Positions 37,407-49,234 of a stretch of 64,000 bases of DNA are shown here, piece by piece (within the stretch, counting starts at the first letter, position 1; every line of letters starts with the position of its first letter). Position numbers and translations under genes: made by a program. The DNA lies in the NCBI GenBank assembly GCA_034766995.1, contig CM068318.1, positions 5,461,001 to 5,525,000 on the forward strand, written 5' to 3'. Source of the DNA: Acanthacorydalis orientalis (Eukaryota; Arthropoda; Insecta; Megaloptera; Corydalidae). Below the pieces are notes generated by a model. That model searched no databases. It saw only the letters and a list, made by a program, of their open reading frames with translations, and was not told where the DNA came from.

Positions 37407-39061
37407 GTGGATTAATATGTTCTGTATGATGCTTACATATTTTCTGTTGAAAGATTGTATTGCTGTTAATGTATGATGTTTGGATTAAGGTCAAGATGTA
37501 AGTATACAATAACAGGTAATAGTTGGTGTAATTTCTCTAACATTGAAGGGAGTAATTCGAACGCAAGTGCGAAAACGGGGTGTGTTTTTTAATTATAAAT
37601 TGTGTTCGGACACTAATGACCTTATCTGTCGAAGCGCCCTAGAATCCCAATAACCAACCAACCATATAATATTGAAGATAAGCAGTTTGGTTTTTTTGTA
37701 CATGGGAGTAAAAATGTCGAATGAGAATTTACGATTGTTGATGTCCTGGAATAATAACAATAATATGGCAAAGAATCTTTTAGAATATGTTGTTTTTGTT
37801 GTTTTGATCGTATGCTAGAATTCCTCAATCGAGGACGAAAATGTATCGATTTTATGTTCAGCGTTTTGTTCAACGTGTTATTATTGAAAAAGAAAATAGC
37901 GATCATGACGTTCATTCGAGACGTGTTTTATTTCTTTGTATAAGTACAGTTAATTTATATCAAGAATCATATGTAAAAGATGCGTTCGAATTTCGTTTTT
38001 GAGAAAATAAAGTGTAATCTCGAACGTTTACGATTTGGTTTCTTAAGATACAACACTACAATTTCATCGTTTGTAAATATATTATAGATTATAACAATAA
38101 ATGGATTCAAACATATTTTTTTAGTGCGTGTGCTTTCATCCACATTATTTCTGTACAGGTGTAATTTGTGTAAGTTTTTAAGTTTTTGATAAGTACGACG
38201 CTTCGGATGATTATTATTAACTCTTGTCAACGCAATTTCGTGCATCGAAGAGAACACAACTTTTGTTTATTGAATGCTCTAATTTGATTTACTTACATTT
38301 CGAAAAATGCTCGTGTGTAAGAAAATTACAATTTTACATGTAACATAATGTTTATAAAAAATGTATTTGGTAATAAATTATGAAAAAAAAAACATTAATT
38401 GTGCGGAAAATTTTTATATTGACACAAATATTAATTCATAATTTTTATCCGTTATCAGCATACTCGATTAAATAATCGTAACAATTATTGACTATTCATA
38501 TTAAAATAGTGAATTTGCATGTTCTTTTTCTTAAATATATTTTAAAGATCTGGACTATTAAAATGAGCGAATGTTCTTGGTTTGTCAGTGATTTGGTGAA
38601 TGTATTTTATACAGATATATATATATATACAAATTATTTACACAATGTAAAATTAGTAAATCGACGTGTTACCTTATTAGAGGAGCTGATATCAAATGCG
38701 TAAACATATAGTTTTATTCATAAATAATTTAACGTTACAATTTCACAAATAACTAGGATAGTGATTTATTTGAAAATATTGGATACTAGGAAAAACATTT
38801 CTATGAAGATTTTTTATTATAATTATTGAATTTCGTAATGTTATATATATTTGTTTATTTATTTTTTTCAGGGAAAAAAAATAAACATAAATGCGTTTAT
38901 CAATACTTAATTTTATTATTTAGTTACGTTTGTACGACTTTTTTTGAACCAAATTCAATTAACAAAAACGTATTCGAATACTTAATTTATTTCTTTTCCT
39001 TTTTGTATTTTCGTCTGTGACTGATCATATATGACTATGGACTTCTATAATTCTTAGTAGA

Positions 39062-39062
39062 T

Positions 39063-39103
<41 letters not shown>

Positions 39104-39171
39104 AATAAATATAAAAACGTGGATCCTATAAAACGATTCTTATTCATATCATATAGATATTATTTTATTAT

Positions 39172-39265
<94 letters not shown>

Positions 39266-39342
39266 ACTATCAAATATTTTTCAGTATATTTGATAATAAA
39301 TTATTTTTTACACATCTCTATCTATCTATCTATCTATCTATC

Positions 39343-39410
<68 letters not shown>
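39062..39410. repeat. Cluster of (CA)n, (TA)n and (TCTA)n microsatellites
   Basis: Three arrays (39062-39104, 39171-39261, 39314-39410) lie within 350 bases. The third begins with TCTA units. The 99-codon frame over them is repeat translation. Confidence 0.95.
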
Positions 39411-40662
39411 ATGTATAATTACAAATTGTTTGTATCAGAATTAATAGCTAGCACTGTTATTAAATAGGATATTTATATTTTAATGTTAATTTAAAATTCA
39501 TTTCTAATAAATGTTGTAAACTAATAATGTAAATTAAAATGCATTATCTTTGAAGGTAAGTTTTTATATGAGTTTCTTTTCTAATTACATGTTGATTTAT
39601 TTAAGAATACGTGTAAGAGAATCTTTGTTTCGGTTAGAATGGAATGGTGAAAAATATGTAAAGAACTGTTGAATGTGAAGAGAGTTTTATTTCAATGTTA
39701 ATATTTACAAAGCAATTAATTATAAATTGTATAATAAATATTTAAAAGAAATTTTATTATCACTGACTATTTTTCGAATTGTGTAACGGCGAATAGAAGT
39801 ACAAACAGCTGTTGATAAATTAAAAAGGCACTATCCGACTATTCATTTTACAGTTTTGTTTTTAAACTATGTACCAATCAACATTTTTTGTTTTTGAATT
39901 TAATACTGTAATAATGAAATGTATTTGTTCTTTGTAACTAATTTGTTTTATATCCTTTGTAAATATATTTTTGTAGAATCCTATATGAGTTTGGCATATA
40001 TTTTACTTTCATGTATTTTTCTAACCCATTAGAATAGTCTTAGGACTTGAAATTATACTGACTTTAATTCTATACGACTGTATGAAGAATATGTTTCACC
40101 AATCCTACATTATACACTGATTTTATAATATTGATGAATTATCTGATTTTACAAATATCTAACAAAATAAAGAAGTTGTATTTCGCAGCCTGCTCATTGA
40201 GTGAATGAAGTACTTGTTGTGAACATAATCAAAGTTCCAAATTGTATGATTATATGTATATTTCAATGCTAGTAGTATTGATTATAAAGTTACCGTTAAT
40301 TTTTTTACAGGAATGATGACTGCCTGAGGGATTAATTTAATATAAATTGATACTTTTTAAGACTATTTTTTTGAGAAAGTTTATTGATATATTTCACATG
40401 ATAATAATAAGAGATGTTTCATAGATTGAGATTCATATTTAGTTTTCATTTCTATGTGTTGTGAAAAAATACATATTTTATTTTAAATTACTACTTTAAT
40501 TTTCAAAAATAATAAATTTTAACACTTTTAGATTAGTTATGAATCTTGTAATTTGTTTTAGGTAGCAATGAAAAATTAAAAAATATTATATAGGATAAAT
40601 TGTTTTTTCTGTTAAAAATAGTTAAAAAGAATCAAATAACAGAATATCACAAATTAGACAAT

Positions 40663-42049
40663 ATGTCATATTTTAAATTCAATTGGCATTCATTACTATG
40701 TTGCAACAAAAATTCAACTAACGAATCAATTGTAGAACCATTTTCCTTGGATGGTGATGTTTTTGTAGAGGTATGATAATCAGTTTCATGTAAATCACAT
40801 GTAATAAATTTTATTTTAAATGTTTTTTGATTTCTGTATTGATTAGGATCAGTTTTGGCAAACTGAATGGATTTGTAATGAAAACCCTTCAGTGAGTAGA
40901 GTAAATTTGTCATTTAATGAAACAGAAAGAGAGAGTTCCAACAATAGGCATGATCATGAAGACCACGTTATAATCAGTGAAGTACCACAATCAACATTAA
41001 ATCGATTAAATGCACAGAAAGAAAACACTCATGACTTTACAGATACTGAAGTGATACTCGTAGAATCTGCTGAAATCACTTCAGTGAATAGAGTGAGTTC
41101 GTCATTTAATGAAAGAGAAAGAAAGAGTTCCAACAATAGGCACGATCATGAAGATCACGTTATAATCAGTGAAGTACCACGATCAACATTAAATCGATTA
41201 AATGCACAGAAAGAAAACACTCGTGACTTTACAGATACTGAAGAGATACTCGTTGAATCTGCTGAAATCTCCTCAGTGAATATATTAAATTCGTCTTTTA
41301 ATGGAAGAAAAAGAAAGAGTTCCAACAATAGGCACGATCATGAAGATCATGTTATAATCAGTCAAGTATTTCAATCGACATTTCGATTAAGTTTACAGAA
41401 TGAAAATATTCTAAATTTGGCATATTTCAAACATATTCTCATAGAAAATTTTAACTACTGTTCATGGTTCTCCGATGAAACCGTACTATATCCAATAGAT
41501 AATTCAAGTAACGAATTTCGTAATGTCGTAAGATTGATCAAAAATACAAAGAAAATGGAGTTAAAGGTCTTACATGTTTATAGGATAGAAAATCCCCATC
41601 TTGCAGCGATGTACCTATTGAAGAAGGAAGAATCCCAAAATCGCTTCAAGAAAACTTCCATTGAAAAAATACTGTACCATGGTACATCATTCCAGAATGT
41701 TAAATCTATCTGTGAAAATAATTTCAATTGGAGAAAGAACGGATGTCATTTCAGACCTGTTTATGGTCAAGGAATATATTTTTCCCCTGTTCCAGCATAC
41801 GCTGCAAATTATCCTGACAGGAATAGCGACGTGCGATGCATAATACGTGCTAGAGTACTAGTGGCAAAGGCGACGATCGGTCATAAAAATGAAATCTTAC
41901 CAGGTACAAATGCCAAAGATGACGAATATGACACCACCATGAAAGAGAATGAATGTGAGTATGTTAAATTTGATGACAATGAATTCTATCCAGAATACAT
42001 GTTACGAATCACTGTGAAGAAAATTACTACAGTGTTTACAAAAACTTAA
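40663..42049 (+). CDS. PARP-type ADP-ribosyltransferase (TIPARP/PARP7-like catalytic domain) with N-terminal tandem repeats
   Basis: Two exons, 40663-40770 and 40847-42049, are joined by a 76-bp GT-AG intron and give 436 residues from the ATG at 40663. Residues 52-115 and 116-179 are near-identical 64-residue repeats, and a third, diverging copy starts at 180. Each carries HEDHVIISEV and an ILVESAEI-type motif. The C-terminal part is a PARP catalytic domain: KILYHGTSFQNV with the NAD-binding His314, VYGQGIYFSPVPAYAANY with Tyr347, and NEFYPEYML near 414-422. The sequence around the third motif resembles the mono-ADP-ribosylating TIPARP/PARP12 group rather than PARP1. No zinc finger or WWE domain was seen. 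Transfer of ADP-ribose from NAD+ to proteins is inferred from the family. The frame stays open upstream of the ATG to an acceptor-like site at 40620-40621, so the true N-terminus may be longer. No clear poly(A) signal follows closely. Confidence 0.85.
40892..41400 (+). repeat. 192-bp in-frame tandem repeat inside the ADP-ribosyltransferase gene
   Basis: Units start at 40892, 41084 and 41276, each exactly 192 bp (64 codons). The first two are nearly identical in DNA. The third matches for about 90 bases and then diverges. The exact length and high DNA identity indicate recent duplication without a frame break. Confidence 0.95.
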
Positions 42050-42239
42050 ATCTAAGATACCTAACGCAAACAAACTATTACATCGGAAGTACGAATTTTT
42101 TTTTCATTTGAAAAGGAATTTCTGAATCTTAATTTATCATTTAGAGTGTTTAATGTAAATTATATGCTTTTACCATATTCAGGTAGTGATGAAAGTATTC
42201 GGCTAGTCAAATGAATACCAAATACCAGTATGTCTTAAA

Positions 42240-42695
42240 AAATATTTGATCAATGCGTACTACCGGTCGTTACCTTTGGCAGTGAAACATGGATGCTTAA
42301 CGCCAAAATCATTCAAAGACTCCAAACAACACAGAGAAGTATGGAAAGATGCATGCTAGGAATAACAAGAAGAGATAGGAAAAGAATAGAATGGATGTAA
42401 AAACAGACAGGAGTCACAGATGTAATAAGAAGATTAAAGAGTCTGAAATGGAAATGGGCAGGGCATGTTCCAAGAAGAGAACACAACCGGTGGAGAACAG
42501 AAATTATTAACTGGGGACCAAGGAATATAAAAAAGACCAAAAAGGTACCAATGAACAAGTGTGATAAGAAAATTAAAATTTTTATTGGATATTATATATA
42601 AATCGGATAAAAGAGAGGCATTCAATCATACAAAATGGAAAGTCATCGAAGTCATCGGCCTTCATCCAGCAGTGGACTGACAGAGGTTTATATAT
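42240..42695 (+). mobile_element. 3' end of a non-LTR retrotransposon (RTE-like), pseudogene
   Basis: The plus strand reads VTFGSETWMLNAKIIQRLQT, TQRSMERCMLGITRRDRKRI, then TDVIRRLKSLKWKWAGHVPR, the hallmark C-terminal region of endonuclease-reverse transcriptase elements common in insects. It has an internal stop and a frameshift. It ends ...HPSSSSGLTEVY and then passes into a TA repeat (42688-42710), fitting elements that end in short tandem repeats. It is 5'-truncated, as usual for target-primed insertion. It lies only about 190 bases after the stop of the ADP-ribosyltransferase gene. Confidence 0.85.
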
Positions 42696-42905
42696 ATATA
42701 TATATATATAAACATACACAATAATACTTATACATAAGTAGGTACATTCATTAACATAGAAGATTCAAATTATAAAACACCATACAGATCTCTATATAAT
42801 CATAGGAATGACTAGTATCTCAGAAGATGTCACAAACGGTTACTTCGTTTTACTTTGTTGCTGCATTTGTAATTGATTACATCGTTTGTTAATAAATATC
42901 GCGGT

Positions 42906-43144
42906 CAGTGGCGCACCCAGGGGGGGGGGCACGGTTATTGCAACTCCCAAAGGACATATACACATAGAGATTAATGTAATTATGACTGAAGTAATTAAAG
43001 AGCTTTGCAAGAAGAAAAGAAAACTGGATTTTATTCTTTAAATGATTTTTTATAATCACCTAATGAATTTTATTGAATTCACATTAAAAAAAAATTATCC
43101 ACTAAACTTTCCCCCCACCAGATTAAGTGTCGCGTACGGCACTG
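42906..43144. mobile_element. hAT-type MITE with perfect 8-bp target duplication
   Basis: A 239-bp element. The left end CAGTGGCGCACCCAGG leads into a G-run. The right end read backwards is CAGTGCCGTACGCGACACTT, with a matching G-run inside. The 8-mer ATCGCGGT occurs directly before (42898-42905) and directly after (43145-43152), as hAT transposases produce. It has no coding capacity. The intact target duplication suggests a fairly recent insertion. Confidence 0.93.
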
Positions 43145-43611
43145 ATCGCGGTAATCATGGAAGCTGTGCATATAACATTGAAATATTAAGTAAGTCTTTT
43201 AATGCATTTATAAGTGAATGTCGCTACATTCGATGACTAATTCTGCCGACTCTGGAGAGCGAGTTCCACATTGTGTCCATTCAGTTCCATCCGTTTTATC
43301 CAGTTATTTTAATAGTACGTAGTTATTTTTTTAAATATGATACTAAATAGTAATTCTACAGTTATCATAAAAAACAATTCTCTCGATTTAGAAGACCTAA
43401 CGAGTTTCAATACATACCTACATATATATCCACAAATTCGTTGATATATGGTCAAACGTGTCACGTTTTGTTAAATGATAATCGTTTTAATACACATTCC
43501 AATTGGTTTTTATAAATTAATTAATATATTAATTGTAATATTAATTTTATGTAATTTAATACCTGGATTGGATTTTGAAATTGTAATACGTTAAAACAAG
43601 ATATTAGTCTA

Positions 43612-43618
<7 letters not shown>

Positions 43619-43664
<46 letters not shown>
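43619..43664. repeat. (TA)n microsatellite
   Basis: About 23 TA units. Confidence 0.95.
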
Positions 43665-43668
<4 letters not shown>

Positions 43669-44865
43669 AATACTTGTTAATGTAGCATCGTATCTAATAC
43701 AATTTAATGTTTTTTAAATAAGGTCATATAATGCTTTAATATTGGTAAATAATTTTGAAATTATGAGAATCATAGTCGTCTTTATGTAATGCTTTTTTAA
43801 ATTTCTAAACGAAGGCAGCTATGACCGGGCTTATGTGGTTTATTGAATCTTTTGTCAGTGCGCTTGTACTCGCCGCTGTTACTGTAGGGTTGAAAATAAG
43901 TAACGTTTTCACTTTATAATCTTTTCAAAAATCGCTAATAGTAATCAAATTGATAATGTTCGTGTTTTAATCGAGCCAGTGTCCCATTAGTGTAAAGAAA
44001 ATTGGTCAAATAATTGACAGCCTGAAAAATGAAGTAATGTGGTGAAGACGGGCACAAGCATAGTTCCCGGCATCGCACTAATATCAGAGAATCACTTTCT
44101 TTCACGGTAAGTATTAAAAGATAATAACTGTTGTTTTTATTTTGTAATAATATGAATTAGCATTCCGCTAAACAACATTCGAATTAATTATTTTTTCAAT
44201 GGATTTGTACATTGTCCAGTGTTAAAAAATATATTCGAATATTTTTGGCGTGTGTTATTTCAACTGTTTTTATGTTACATTTGTTTCACGTTAAAAGTAT
44301 TTTGTATATAAGAAGCTTAGATCAGTTCCTAATTGTGTATGTATTTTGGAGCAATTTTGAAAGAAAGTAAATAAATATAATTATTTTGTTAATAATTATA
44401 TACCGTACAAACGATTACTTTTTTTTAAATCACAGATCACGAATATGTTTCTGGTCAAAAATGATCAATAAATCATTATTTGTCATTTTTGATTGTCGCA
44501 TATGCGCATTTCGTGTCTGAAATTTTGGTTAAATTCAAATGCAAAGAGTAAGTTTCTATTTCTAATTGGTTTAGTTTAATATGTGGAGGTTTAATTTTTA
44601 ATTTACGCCATTTGATTTTTGCGAAGTCCAATACCTTTTCACAGCTTGCAGACTTTTTTATGTAAGACAAATCTAAAGATTCTTTTCCAGATTTTTATGT
44701 ACTTTGGTATCGGAATTAAAATGCATATAAGCAAAAATCAAAAACGATCATTAATTTACTAAACATTTTTGACTACGATTTTTTTGTGCTTTGCGGGGTG
44801 AAAAAAATTATTTATGAAAGTGAATTTAGTCAGTGTCAGGACTAAATGTATTGTATTGTAACAAT

Positions 44866-44868
<3 letters not shown>

Positions 44869-44932
<64 letters not shown>
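44869..44932. repeat. (TA)n microsatellite
   Basis: About 31 units with one T insertion. It adjoins a mariner relic. Confidence 0.95.
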
Positions 44933-44936
<4 letters not shown>

Positions 44937-44939
44937 GTG

Positions 44940-45420
44940 TTTGAATTCCCGGATTGGTACAATGAAAAGAAACACAATAACATGAAAATTTTTTTTATAT
45001 TTATTCCAACTAATCTATATTTACTTTAATACACTTATTGCAACGGGAGAGGGTGCTGATGGTTTATGACGCATTTATTGCAACATTCTAAAACTTTTTT
45101 AAAACAGTCTGTATAGGTGGCCGAAGAAACTTATTTAAATTCGGCGATTTCATTTTTTTAAATAACTCCTATGTCCTGAAATCGTTTCCCCTTGAGCATA
45201 GTTTTCACATTAGGACAAAGAAAAAACTCTGCAGGTGCCAAATCAGGCGAATATATGTATATCGAGTTAAAAGAGAAATGTTGCTCACTAGTTTTTAGGC
45301 GACTGGTTTTCATTGTAGCATCTACTTTACAGGTTCAAGCAGCTTATTATTTTTGTGTGACAGAATTCAGTTTATCAATGTGAAGTGAGTACTTTTGCAA
45401 TCTAATTCAGGTCTGGAACG
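44940..45420 (-). mobile_element. Mariner-like relic, C-terminal part
   Basis: Minus-strand translation gives SPDLAPAEFFLCPNVKTMLK, GKRFQDIGVI and YTDCFKKVLECCNKC in the order found at the C-terminus of a mariner-like transposase. Stops and shifts interrupt it. The N-terminal two-thirds is not present. Confidence 0.8.
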
Positions 45421-46121
45421 AATATCGTTTACCATAATTTTTTCTACAAAAATTCCTGATATATACTTGTAACTATTGTAATGAATTGAATGGTCCGTTG
45501 AAAAAGTTTACCGCAAAGAAGAGAGATAATTAGAAAAATGTGCGTAGGTCTAAAATCAGATCATTTTTTTTTTAGAGAGCGACTGTGCCATCTTAGATAG
45601 TGTCATATTTTGACTGAGTCAGTTCGAAATACAACTGCTGACTCGTTGTAACATTCGAATTCTTCTCTCGAATTTCTAAACATTAGATTATTTCATTTCA
45701 TTTCGATTTTCGATCGATTACTGTATAGAATCTAAACGCAAGACGCAAATATTACTTGAACATATTTGCGTAAGAGTTAATATATTCGCGGCCGTTCCTT
45801 CATAACAGAACTCAACAGTCGCTGTACTAAAATTGCCATGTAAATCAAAAAGCACGACACGGCAACGGATTCTGTAGAGAGAACTTTTCTCGGCGGAAAA
45901 AAATATATGACAGAATTAAACTTTAAAATTTCCATAAGAAAAATCACGATTGAAACGTAGATCTTTTTTCATTAAAGCGACTCGCATCGATGAAAAGTTT
46001 TTGATGTACCAAAAGTAGACGACACAACTTATAATTAAGCGATTCTGTGTGGTGATGACATCGCACTCTTATTGATTTTTTTTTAAAGAAAATATGATTT
46101 ATACATACATACATATATATT

Positions 46122-46184
<63 letters not shown>

Positions 46185-46491
46185 TATTTCCGGCATCAAC
46201 AAAAGTTTCTTTTATTACTCCAAATATATTAATTAATGTTCATTTGAGGTGTAGGGTGTGTATATGTATATATATAAGATTTTTCTTTCTAAAAGGCAAT
46301 GATTTTTTCTCATTGCTTGTTTAATATGATTAATTTTTTAATTAAACTTTTCCATATGAATTTTTATTTATTAAGACATTTAAATTAATATTTTGTAAAA
46401 TACTTGTTTTACAATGTTGGCATATTTGTATTCTATGTCCATTTTTTCATAGAGTTTTAATACACTCTTCATATTTTGCGAAAATAGTTCA
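45421..46491. other. Non-coding segment with a CpG-containing patch
   Basis: 45570-45960 is GC-richer and looks like unique conserved-type sequence. A TA array occupies 46099-46182. No gene was seen. Confidence 0.35.
46099..46182. repeat. (TA)n microsatellite
   Basis: Interrupted then perfect TA units. Confidence 0.95.
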
Positions 46492-46910
46492 CAGTCAACC
46501 CTTCTATAACGCGATTAATTCGTACCGTGTTATATGGAAACCGCGTTAAGTGAAACTCGGAAGTAAGTACATATAAACCAGGTTGATTCGTTCTGCATTA
46601 TATGAAAACTGGATTCTCAGTGCACCATGTTATTAGTTTTGATTAAAAAAAAGCAGCTATGCTGCACCGTTTCTACGTTTACAGGGGAATTCCATGACAA
46701 CTGAAAATGAAAAATGGCGTTGTGTGTGCATGAAAAAAACAGAGGAATTGGCCATTCATTTCAACCGTAAAAGTGTAATAGAAAAATTCATGCTATAGGG
46801 GAGACTGCTTAAACTAATTAAGTTGTAGTATATAGAAACCGTGTTATAGGAGTGCCATATTATAGGAGGTCTGTCGAAATTTTTGTTTCGCATTATAAGA
46901 GGGTTTACTG
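46492..46910. mobile_element. Pogo/Tigger-like non-autonomous element
   Basis: About 419 bp. The left end CAGTCAACCCTTCTATAACG and the right end read backwards, CAGTAAACCCTCTTATAATG, agree at 16 of 20 bases, a terminal sequence typical of pogo-type elements. TATAAC-rich subterminal motifs recur inside (CCGTGTTATA twice). A TA follows the right end, but the left target base pair is altered. No transposase remains. Confidence 0.75.
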
Positions 46911-47473
46911 TATTATTTTTTAGTTATCATTTCTCAAGTACGAGCACAGAGCTACAGAAATTAGATACCATTAAACATCAACAATCATTCTGAAAGCATT
47001 GAAAGAATATCAATGGATAAACTATGGGTTATGTGAATAAATAGAATCATAATTTTCGAATAGAAAAAGTTCGAATGGAAAATATTATCTGTGTATATAT
47101 GTATATATATATACACACACACACACACATGTACATGTGTTTGTGTGCTTTTAAATATATGAATTCCGTTATTATGTTTCGAAGAACATCAGTACGCCAC
47201 TGATATTAGACATACTAGCTATGTGGCTTGTTGGTTGTACAGGTGGTGGGGATACAAGGGTGCAGAATCGAGCCATGTTAGCACTATTAAATTTACTGTC
47301 TGTCTGGCCCATATAGCGGAGCGGCGAGTCGTGAAAACTGATATGAAAAGAGCAGTCGCCATCGTATAGCTCCCCGGCAGCTTCACCGACCCGCCGTGGC
47401 CTACATCACACTATTACGTTTGAACTTAAAGTCATCGTATGTCGAACATAAAAATACAATACAGTATTTTGTT

Positions 47474-47519
<46 letters not shown>

Positions 47520-47917
47520 TTGTGTACAGGTGTGTATATATAAATAATGAATATCATCTTCATCATCGTCTGTTTGAACTTTTACTGGATGATCCATTAC
47601 AGGATTAATCTCTTAAAAAAATCCAGTTCAAACCAGTACCTCTGTTTCCCACACATTTCCAACGCATTTTTTATTATTCTTATTCTGTATATTTGTAGTT
47701 TTTTTTTTGTCTTTCTATTTATTGACCGTCATTGAATAATTGACTTATAAAATTTTATCTCTTTTATTATGTTTAGTATTTTTGTTTTCATATTAATTAT
47801 ATTCTCGTATATATTTTCTGGTTATTCTATGATATAGTTCTTCGTGCTCCTGTGTTTTCTCAAATCGCTGATTTTTTATATTTCATAACTGTTTCACAAT
47901 AGTTGAGGACAGGTGAC

Positions 47918-47974
<57 letters not shown>
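47918..47974. repeat. (TA)n microsatellite
   Basis: About 27 TA units. Confidence 0.95.
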
Positions 47975-47978
<4 letters not shown>

Positions 47979-48121
47979 TTAATTGATTGGAGAAAATCAT
48001 TGAGTCATTTTAGATCTATGATTTTGTCAGTGATCTGAGTCGTGAGCTCCAGTGCTCTATATTTGTAGTGCGAGTTGGAAGAAAGTGGCTCAATGGCCTC
48101 CTGGTTTTCTGATTCCACAAG

Positions 48122-48122
48122 A

Positions 48123-48169
<47 letters not shown>

Positions 48170-48172
48170 CAT
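48122..48172. repeat. (TA)n microsatellite
   Basis: About 24 TA units with one C interruption. Confidence 0.9.
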
Positions 48173-49234
48173 GAATATCCTCATGAAATCGATATTATAA
48201 AAAAATCCAAATAATAGGTTACATTCAACGAAGGAATCTTGATAACACACACACACATGGACAACAGTATTTTTGTATACATGAATTCTACGTATGTAGC
48301 CATCATATTTACTTCATTCAAATGGCAATAAAATGGTAATCAAATGGTATTTTAATTTCGAAATCGATCCTTCGTTCAGGTAATTCCGTGCAGTAAAGAA
48401 AAATAAAATTAAAGAGCGTTATCCATCCGATCAGAGAGTTCTCTCATTGTGATTTCCGGTAGAAATGTGCAACTCGTCGTCGACTGAGCTTCTTCGATCA
48501 TCCTCTTATTCAGACCATCGTCCTCTTTCGCACGCACACGCGATCTGTAAATGTGGAACGACGCGATCCGATCGAACTGGGGCCTGCATTTGTCAAATTT
48601 CAATTCCCAATTACGTAATTAAAATGGCACCGGCGAAAACACGCATCGGATATAGACGCGCTGTCGACGGCGGCGTCTATAAAATTTACAATCAAAAAGG
48701 TTCCGTTCTTTGATATCGCCGTTCTATCTCTATACATGCTACTCCGGCATGGAGATCGGGATAGAAAATTATATTAACATACATTAAAGTAAGAATGTGT
48801 TCGCGGGATGAGATGGTCTGAAGAGGCGCGCACCACGTACTGCCGCGCCTCACAATGGGGCGAACCCGTCCGAGCGTGAGCAACAAAGTGTCCGATATTA
48901 AATTTTAACTGTTTCCGCATCGCAGTTCACTAAAACCGGCTACACAGAATTTTACATAACACAATGCTCTCAACTTTCGTTCGTGGATGTTTGCGGAGAC
49001 TGTCGATACAACGACAGGATTCCGTTGAAAATATTGAAGTTGTTTAATACGAAAAGTTTTATAATAATCGTTCAGCTCTGTTATTTATATTACAAGTTTC
49101 GATGGATAGATATAATATTGAATCGTTTAATAACGTTACACAATACGAATAACAATTCCGTCGTCCTTCGCCGCCACATTCACACGCACTAGTGCACACA
49201 TGCACGCACACACACGCACACATCTGTATTTATG

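Larger units (their letters stand above)
35994..40620. other. Downstream AT-rich segment, no gene seen
   Basis: It should include the 3' UTR of the Ig gene. The nearest AATAAA is at 36015-36020, very close to the stop, with others at 36312 and 37222, so the end is undecided. The segment holds large TA/CA arrays and an imperfect hairpin at 36655-36703. A splice-acceptor-like site (TTTTTTTACAG, near 40301-40311) and another at 40620-40621 precede the ADP-ribosyltransferase gene. Confidence 0.45.
43153..44939. other. AT-rich segment, one candidate exon, no firm gene
   Basis: TA arrays lie at 43619-43664 and 44869-44932. A GC-richer block at 43815-44106 ends in a consensus donor (CACG|GTAAGT) and is discussed in the findings. 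Nothing else was recognised. Confidence 0.4.
46911..49234. other. Mixed non-coding segment with microsatellites and two GC-rich blocks
   Basis: 47200-47410 is a sharply bounded GC-rich block that may be a repeat. 48420-48900 is CpG-rich with overlapping small open frames on both strands and no recognised protein. TA arrays lie at 47478-47521, 47918-47974 and 48122-48172. Confidence 0.35.

Noticed and set aside
40647..40913. 88-codon minus-strand frame opposite the start of the ADP-ribosyltransferase gene
   Set aside because: The plus-strand exons and intron explain the sequence; the antisense frame crosses the intron and resembles nothing.
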